This document shows positions 57,831-64,000 of a DNA stretch of 64,000 nt, piece by piece. The stretch comes from Trametopsis cervina. Lineage: Eukaryota > Basidiomycota > Agaricomycetes > Polyporales > Irpicaceae. The stretch is from contig MU278373.1 in NCBI GenBank assembly GCA_022385755.1, positions 186,001 through 250,000 on the forward strand, given 5' to 3'. The notes under the pieces are model-generated. The model saw nothing but the letters and a program-made list of their open reading frames with translations. It made no database searches and had not been told where the DNA came from. The position numbers were made by a program, and so were the translations under genes. Positions within the stretch are counted from its first letter, which is position 1. Each line of letters begins with the position of its first letter.

Positions 57831-60800
57831 TCAGACGATCGACTTAACCAGTAAGCCTTCTAGCCGGCAATACTCGGGCACGATGGCCGCGTACGACATG
57901 AACGCGTCCACATCCGGTTCGGCGACTTTCGCGAGTCCGAGCTGAAGCTCCGCTTCGGTGGTCGGCAGGGCGGTGACCGGAACGAGGGTCGTGGTAGTAG
58001 CAGCGGGAGTAACCTCACCAGAGGGGTTGGGACTGCCTGCCCCAAGGTCAGGAGTAGTGAGAGCGGTAGAGGGAGCATCCAGAGTGCTGCCACTCATATT
58101 CGTGCCAGTCGTCGACGAAGTGAAGGTCCTCAGTCTTCCAGAGCCATCCATGGATTCACCGAACCCTCCCCTCATCCCGTAGCTGTCGTTGAGCCCATCA
58201 ATCCCATCTTCGGCTTCCTCCTCATCCACTTCTACAAGGATGTTGTTCCCAAGGGAAGAGAGTCCTCCATGACCATACGGTGTGCTGGTCCCACTACCCG
58301 GCTTGCTGCTGGCCGGTTGAATATTGGTACCGGTACGTAACGGCGCGCCCCCTGACGACGCCCAGCGTTTTCCTAACAGTCGGCGGACTTCTTCCTCGAA
58401 CCCGCCCCTGCCCGTACCGGCAGACGTACCGCGGTGTTTGCCCCAGACCCATCGGGCAACGTAGGCACTTCCCAGCGCCGCACGGGCAGGGAAACCTGTC
58501 GGCGGCGCGTTACGGTGGGGTACAACTTGTGCAGCATCTATTTGTGTGGTGGGGACGAGGACGGGGGCATTGAAGACATCGCCGACGAGATTGGCAATGG
58601 AAGGGAAATTGGTGGCGGCACCAGTAGCGATGACACGAGAGGGCAGGGGGTTGTAGTCATAGGGATCGAACGCGAGGCCCATGTTATTTGAAGAGCGTTT
58701 CGCTTGTTGCTGCTGGCCAGTTATCGGGCTGGGAGTGGCGGTCCGAGACCGTCCTGCGTTGGGTCCCAATACGCCAGACGCAATCATCCGTGACCATCGC
58801 ACGCGGAATGAGAGGACTTGACTCTCAATGAGACAACGAGGGTTTGCGCGGAGATCACGGAACTCGTTGACTTTGATGCCTGTTTCAAAGCGGAAAATTC
58901 CCTTGACATGAGACATAGGGTAGCTGTCCCCCTGTAGGAGCCAGAAGCTGAATAGCTTATCGTCCAACCTAAACGAAGGGTTTTGTTAGGTCAGAATACC
59001 ATTGAGTGATGAGGCCCGTACCCGATAGAACCACCAGGCGGGACAATCGCCACAAGACGATCGAACGCGCTCCAGCTCTTCGTGTACATATCGCGCACGA
59101 GTGCTCGAGGAACGTCGGCATTTCTATCATCGTAACCATATGAGCGCGTATGGCATATACCCATCATGAGAATACGCACCTGCTTGTGAGCATAGCAACA
59201 TAACGTCGCTTCTCACTCGCATCCTGGGCGGGATGAGGGAAGAGACTATACAGACGGGAGGGTAAGTAATGAGGGGCGGGGGTCATCATCATGTCAATGG
59301 GGCCAAATGATAGCACGGCGTCGGAGGCGGTGGGAGAAAGAGATAGGTAGGTGGATAGGTAATCGGCAGTGAAAGGCGTTACAATGGTCTCTACAAGATC
59401 AACGAAGTAACTGTCAGATTCATCCAACTTACATATGGCGCGTACACTTACCTGGATCAAAGCCGTAGCGTTCTACAAGGTATCTTGACACATTCCCGAT
59501 CCGTCGTCGGCCTCCAGAAATGTCCACATCGCCCAGCCATCCCCATATTCTTCGACCCTCGTCCCTATTCCCACCAACAATGTCCAGCACTCCCTCATCC
59601 CAATGACTTGGCGCGCCCTGTTGTGTTGAGTGCACCCACAAACCAGTGGCACTTGCTTCCGATTCACCCATCCCTACAAACGTACCAGTTACCAAGCTTG
59701 CAAGAAATGAGCTGGCCAGCTGCACCCTTCCAGTACTTCGCCATATATCTGGCCAGGCCTCGCGCACTCTGAGGATCTGTGCAGCAATCAAACTTGACTG
59801 GGCACAAGTCCCTACGCGTGCGGCCATCATCTCCGGACCTCCCAAAGCAGCCTCGAGAGCGAGTGCATGCGTGTGAGCAGACATGTCTTGAGCGACAGCA
59901 GCGTTTGGTACCGAGAAGGCTGTCGCTAACTGTGGGTGCATGGGAGCTCTGGGGTCCAAGGCTGCAAGCGGTTGGGAAGATGTTGTCTTCCACCATACCA
60001 AAGCTTGCTAAAGAAGCGGCGCAAGCGTTGATGAGAAACGTCGACGAGGAGCTACAGATGACTTACCTGAGCAGAGCCACCCACAGCCTTCAGTCGAGTA
60101 ATATCATGATTATTGCTTAGTTTCTCCAGCAGGAGGTCTATGCAGCGTAGATCAGCGAACCAATCGCACCAAGATAGTCCGAGGAGATAGTCGGAAGCCA
60201 CGTCAGATGTAAGTGTCACACTGCACGACCACGATTGAGAATCAGCCAGTGCATGTCAAAGGACAGTATAGGCGTATATCGGAACACTCGACTGAGGAAC
60301 GACCGCGGGCAGCAACAATCGGGTGACGTCAAGCCGTTCAACCAACTCTATCCCGCATGAGTGGTATTGGAGATGATGAGCGGGGCAGCGGATGTTCAAA
60401 TTGACACTAAAAAGACAATAAACCATCTCCTACCCCAGCCACGAAATGGGTCCGCGATCGCACCGAGGCCAATAAGCTATAGCTCGCAAAGATCCTCGTG
60501 GCGTGAGAGAAACCAGAGCAAGGTCAGATCTCCAGGGGCCTGTTTCGCCATGTTCCGGCAATCACGAAGTAGGAGGAAAACAAAAAATGCTTCCGCGAAA
60601 CGTGCAAAATCACACTCACCAAACGCTTTGACCCACATCTCGACAGGCGTCGTGTATGCATCTCCGGGCGTCGTAAATATACCTCCTTGCGTCCTGCACG
60701 TATAGATTGAGGGATGAACGGACGGGCAAGCTGAGCATGCTGCTGTACATGTCTGACGCGTGATGCCGCCGACTGAAGCACTCACTGGAATTCAGGGAGC

Positions 60801-60925
60801 TCTGTGTCAAAATCCACTGCCTCTACGCCTACGAGCTCCAGGTTATCGTCCACAATCGAGGCCCGCAGCTGGTCTGTTGCCAGTTCAAGACCGAGAAAGA
60901 GGCTTGCAGCTGATTTTGGCGGCAT
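57831..60925 (-). CDS. XKS1: D-xylulose kinase (FGGY carbohydrate kinase)
   Basis: Starts at the ATG at 60925 with LFLGLELATDQLRASIVDDN, the FGGY N-terminal nucleotide motif, then VGVEAVDFDTELPEFQTQGG, IFTTPGDAYTTPVEMWVKAF, DLLLEKLSNNHDITRLKAVG, GSAQQALVWWK, GTCAQSSLIAAQILRVREAW, DIVGGNRDEGRRIWGWLGDV, SWSAFDRLVAIVPPGGSIG, FSFWLLQGDSYPMSHVKGIF and the C-terminal block VIATGAATNFPSIANLVGDV that binds the nucleotide. The enzyme phosphorylates D-xylulose with ATP and feeds pentoses from hemicellulose into the pentose-phosphate pathway. The C-terminal part carries a low-complexity Gly/Ser/Thr insert (about 58080-58260) not typical of yeast Xks1. One intron (60138-60619) is 482 nt, about ten times the local norm. 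Confidence 0.92.
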
Positions 60926-62358
60926 GGCTGGTCACTCGTGCGGGACGTGTTTTGGAGCGCGTAGGACAGGTGGGCCAGAAACCAGAGTGAGAGGGAAACA
61001 CAGCTAAATGAGAGTCGGTCGTCGTGGCCGGTGTCGTCGCCGTCGTTGGTCGTCGTGGTGGGGAAAGAAGGTGGATATCTGTGTCGAATTCTGTCCACAA
61101 CCCTGAGGCCATCATTCGGTGCTGCTGATGAGGTAAAATTATTCAATAATATCGGGTTTCCCACGCTGTCACATCATGGCAAGCTCCAGTTCCTTCCCGT
61201 TCATCCAGCTTTCTCATTCTCCACGACCAACTCTGCCCTTTCTGTTACCCAGCGATAAAGTCAGCATACACTCATGAATTTCGACACAGGAAATAGACCC
61301 GAATTTACTCACATAATTCTCTCGACCTTGCTGAGGACATACTGCCCGAAACCTTGGTCTAGACTTGCCATATCCTCCGTGACGCCGCGACTACTGCACG
61401 GACAAAGCTAGAACAAGGACAATAGTCTCTGTGCCTCGCGTCACCATCCCCGAAGTTCTATGCACTGCTCAACACTCCTTCTGTCCTAAGCGATGTCAAC
61501 GCTCACCGCTACACCCTTCATAGCGTGCGATATCGATGTACTTCAGAAGGGAACATCCGGGAGCATCGGCAACGCCTGGCAGTGTTTTGTCAAGTGGTTG
61601 TGGGATGCTCCTTTGAGTACAAATGCAAGCTTGTGAGTCTCCATTCCCTCAAGTATGACGAACAGCAATGCATGAGCACTGCTGCCGAGCCCTCCCAAGA
61701 TGGTAGTCGGTTCCCTGCACGCGCCCAGAGTCACGCACGCACTCCCGAAGCGAGCACTTGCACGCTCAGATCACGATTTCCGGTATGCCCGCCATGTTCT
61801 GTTGGTCCATGTAGGAGCGCTGACTGCTAACGGCAAATCCACAGTGGGTGCTTGTGGGCATGCATTGCCCCATACTGCCACCTCAGGCGAGGGAAGGCGT
61901 ACGGAGCTCTCGTCGGTGGATCTTGCAGAGTTCTCTTGATTAATGAGACACTGGCTGGCTGCCTACCCAGGGTTCCCTGCATGGGTCCATGAGGGCGACG
62001 TTGTTGATATGGTTTGTCAACTTACTTTCCCAGGCTGTGCCGGCTTTTGTTAGGCGGATGCCGTCTACAGCTGAACCTCAGCTAAACCCCCTATTTCCTT
62101 GCTATAAATCTGTTCTGTGGCAATATGTGCTGAGTTTCGTTCGTTGTGAAGCACAGTCTACTACCAGGTATGCTACAACCCCTATGCTGCTCGCAGCACG
62201 TGCCTAAAGAGCGGCCGATCGCGAGTCGCAGAAGGTGGTATGACGTCCTACACAGTGTGGCCCACTTATAACCTTCAACCAGTTCGACGACTTCCCTTCG
62301 TCCCAACCACCACTGCTCGAACTCTACTACTCACGCATTCAGCACTTCAGGTCACAGC
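60926..62358. other. Intergenic, about 1.4 kb, divergent spacer
   Basis: Spacer between xylulokinase (leftward) and the Tudor-like gene (rightward). Small ORFs near 61493-61640 and 61700-61939 have no domain or splice logic. No tRNA or repeat was recognised. Confidence 0.45.
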
Positions 62359-62752
62359 ATGGCAGATAAATTGAAGGAAGGACAGGAGGTTTCGTCAGTA
62401 CATTTCCAGTATATCACATCCCTTAAGTTGACATATTCGATCCAGTTGGGCATGGGGCGGCGGCAATGCTCACGGAACGGTCGATGAAATTGTGGAAGAG
62501 GGCAAAGCTCAGGTCACATCCAACAAGGTAAGCACCATTCCCATCAAGAGGAAGCATGTAGCTTAACCAAACCCTCCAGGGCAACACAATTACTCGTATC
62601 CCGAAGGAAGGAGATCCCGCCGTCAAGATTGCAGGAAACAAGGCACGTATTTCGGTTCTGTACTACACCATACACTAGTCCTTATACTATCAACACACTA
62701 GAATCCCGTTGTTAAGCTGGCCCATGAGTTGAATGAGGTTAAGGAGTCCTAA
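62359..62752 (+). CDS. Small DUF2945/hypervirulence-associated Tudor-type protein
   Basis: Four exons (62359-62393, 62446-62527, 62580-62642, 62702-62752) encode 76 aa: MADKLKEGQEVSWAWGGGNA, HGTVDEIVEEGKAQVTSNKG, NTITRIPKEGDPAVKIAGNK and NPVVKLAHELNEVKES. This is the compact SH3/Tudor-like fold of the DUF2945 (HVA1-Tudor) family, widespread in fungi and bacteria. The family name comes from a Cryptococcus gene and says nothing certain about function; binding of a peptide or metabolite is possible. The last intron uses a GC donor (AAG then GCACGT at 62643) with a normal AG acceptor, needed to keep the frame. The stop codon is 6 bp from the convergent GNAT gene's stop. Confidence 0.85.
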
Positions 62753-62758
62753 TTACGT

Positions 62759-63578
62759 CTAGCGAGTGTTTGTGCCATCACTGTCTTTCGTGTCAGGAAC
62801 CTGTCTGTCTACATTTTTCTTTACAACGTCGCGGACGCCGTTTTCCCAATCGTCCCAGCAAGTAGCGAGAATCACGGTACCCCTGCCGTACCTGTCCGGG
62901 AATTTGTCTCCCTCCCTTGGCTTGTCTCCGTCCTTTGCTAGCGCAGGGTCTACCGCCCAGTGCCACCTCATCATCCCTTCCCGCCGGAACCCCATCCTCT
63001 CTGCCAAGCGAGCCGATCCCAGATTCTTCGCATGCGCTTTCCATTCCACTCGTCTCAGCCCAAGCCCAGGAGGGTTCGCGGTAGGCAAGTCGAGGCAGTG
63101 CCTCATAAGCACGCCTACCGCATTGGTGGCAACATGTGTGCGCTGGAACTCCGGAAAGGAAGACGACCACTATCGCCATTTCAGCCGTAAGATTCGGCGC
63201 GGACGCGCTCACGAAGCCGATGGTGCCCGCGAGACTGCCACCGTGTGCAGGGTTCGGCTTTGTCTTATCGATGATGGCGAGCAAGACATTGGCGGGGTCT
63301 CTGCGTATGAAGTGCTCAATGAAGGTGAGAAAGTTGGGTTTGGTGTCCCAGAGGAACGGGTAGTAGCGTAATAGGTCTGGACTTGTTGATACCTGAGCCC
63401 AGTAGTCCTCCATGTGCAGACGCGGGACGAATGGCACGACCTTGACTCGTTCCGTTTCGAGGCTGGGGAAATGTAGATCAAAGACGAAGTTGATATCATA
63501 CGGATCCGGGCCATATGCTTCGTCTCCAGTGAGAGTACTCGGTGGTGGTGAGGGCTTGTACGAGTTCGTGTAAGACAT
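62759..63578 (-). pseudogene. GNAT N-acetyltransferase with a frameshift
   Basis: From the ATG at 63578 the frame encodes a RimJ/RimL-like GNAT start: FDLHFPSLETERVKVVPFVP, WDTKPNFLTFIEHFIRRDPA, VLLAIIDKTKPNPAHGGSLA, GTIGFVSASAPNLTAEMAIV. At about 63155-63158 homology jumps to the next frame: PEFQRTHVATNAVGVLMRHC, LGLRRVEWKAHAKNLGSARL and AERMGFRREGMMRWHWAVD, the acetyl-CoA-binding half, ending at 62759. In the original frame translation continues without motifs to 62793. One extra A in an AAA run (T on the coding strand) explains it. Such enzymes transfer acetyl groups from acetyl-CoA to amines; the substrate is unknown. Either a recent lesion or a sequencing error; a spliced fix would need a 22-nt intron, which I think is unlikely. 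Confidence 0.75.
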
Positions 63579-64000
63579 GTTTACTGGTCACTGTTGAACA
63601 GTGGGGATGAAGATCGACGTCGAGCAGCAAGAGTCATATTATACATGGCTAAGGCGTCGGCGGTTCCGCTCGGGTACAGTAACGCAGCCATCAGGCTGGG
63701 CTGTCATGTATGAATTAAGAACAACGGCATCTGCGACGCGCCTCGGGATGTCGGGTACAAATCCATCTTGCGGCATAACAAGAGCGTAATACGTGCGATA
63801 AAAATACGCGTAAGAGGAGAAACGTTTGTGCATGCAGACACTTGTAGGCGCTAGTGACACCGAGCAGCGAATCTGAGTTTCCAGAATATGATCTAAACAA
63901 ACAAGCAGTGCGTATCGATGTGAGGACAAGGGGGTGCAAGATGCGCGATCTGTAGTGTAGTTTAGGACCCGTTGTCTGCATCCTCTACCACCTCCGTCGC
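63579..64000. other. End of window, no gene recognised
   Basis: Upstream region of the GNAT gene. The few ORFs (for example 63601-63789 and 63639-63929) overlap each other on opposite strands and show no domain. Confidence 0.5.

Noticed and set aside
63155..63176. A 22-nt GT...AG intron that would repair the GNAT frame
   Set aside because: Well below the 45-65-nt introns seen across the window and without room for a branch point; a one-base indel is simpler and keeps the PEF before FQRTHV.

Overview
The window is nuclear DNA from a filamentous basidiomycete, most likely a wood-decay Agaricomycete. Genes are split by many short introns, usually about 45 to 65 nt, with GT...CTNAC...AG signals. 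The gene set is fungal and includes a secreted DyP-type peroxidase, a WHI2 homologue, a KRE2/MNT1 mannosyltransferase and DUF2945/Tudor, HSPA12-like and coiled-coil families typical of Agaricomycetes. There are no bacterial operons, rRNA genes, CRISPR arrays or intact transposons. I reconstructed exon structures by eye from splice signals, reading frame and remembered family motifs; no alignment was run.

Layout. 1-2.4 kb is gene-poor. 2.65-3.54 kb (+) carries the most striking gene: a secreted precursor built from two alternating amphipathic peptide types, each closed by a Kex2-type dibasic site. Next come DPH3 (+), a coiled-coil protein (-), an HSP70/HSPA12-like ATPase (+), a rhodanese-domain protein (-), LTO1 (-) divergent from WHI2 (+), a Mediator-25-like protein (+), an acetamidase/formamidase (-), a conserved orphan (-), a BRD7/9-type bromodomain protein (-), a nucleotidyltransferase-fold protein (+), a KRE2-family mannosyltransferase (-), an AlkB-like dioxygenase (-) and a large membrane protein (-). 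From 38.9 kb there follow a DyP peroxidase (+), a Cys-rich secreted protein (+), an F-box protein (+), SUMO (-), a FAB1-type lipid kinase lacking its usual N-terminal domains (-), cyclophilin H (-) divergent from DIB1 (+), a long coiled-coil/Ser-rich protein (+), xylulokinase (-), a small Tudor-like protein (+) and a frameshifted GNAT acetyltransferase (-).

How the genes relate. Most are unlinked housekeeping genes, as expected in a fungal chromosome. Two divergent pairs share short promoters: cyclophilin H/DIB1 (219 bp, both tri-snRNP components) and LTO1/WHI2 (217 bp). DPH3 and LTO1 both serve the translation apparatus. The peptide precursor, DyP peroxidase, Cys-rich protein and mannosyltransferase belong to the secretory pathway. 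Best leads for new biology are the two-type Kex2 precursor, a 62-bp perfect palindrome at 23.25 kb, the reduced FAB1-like kinase and the frameshift in the GNAT gene.
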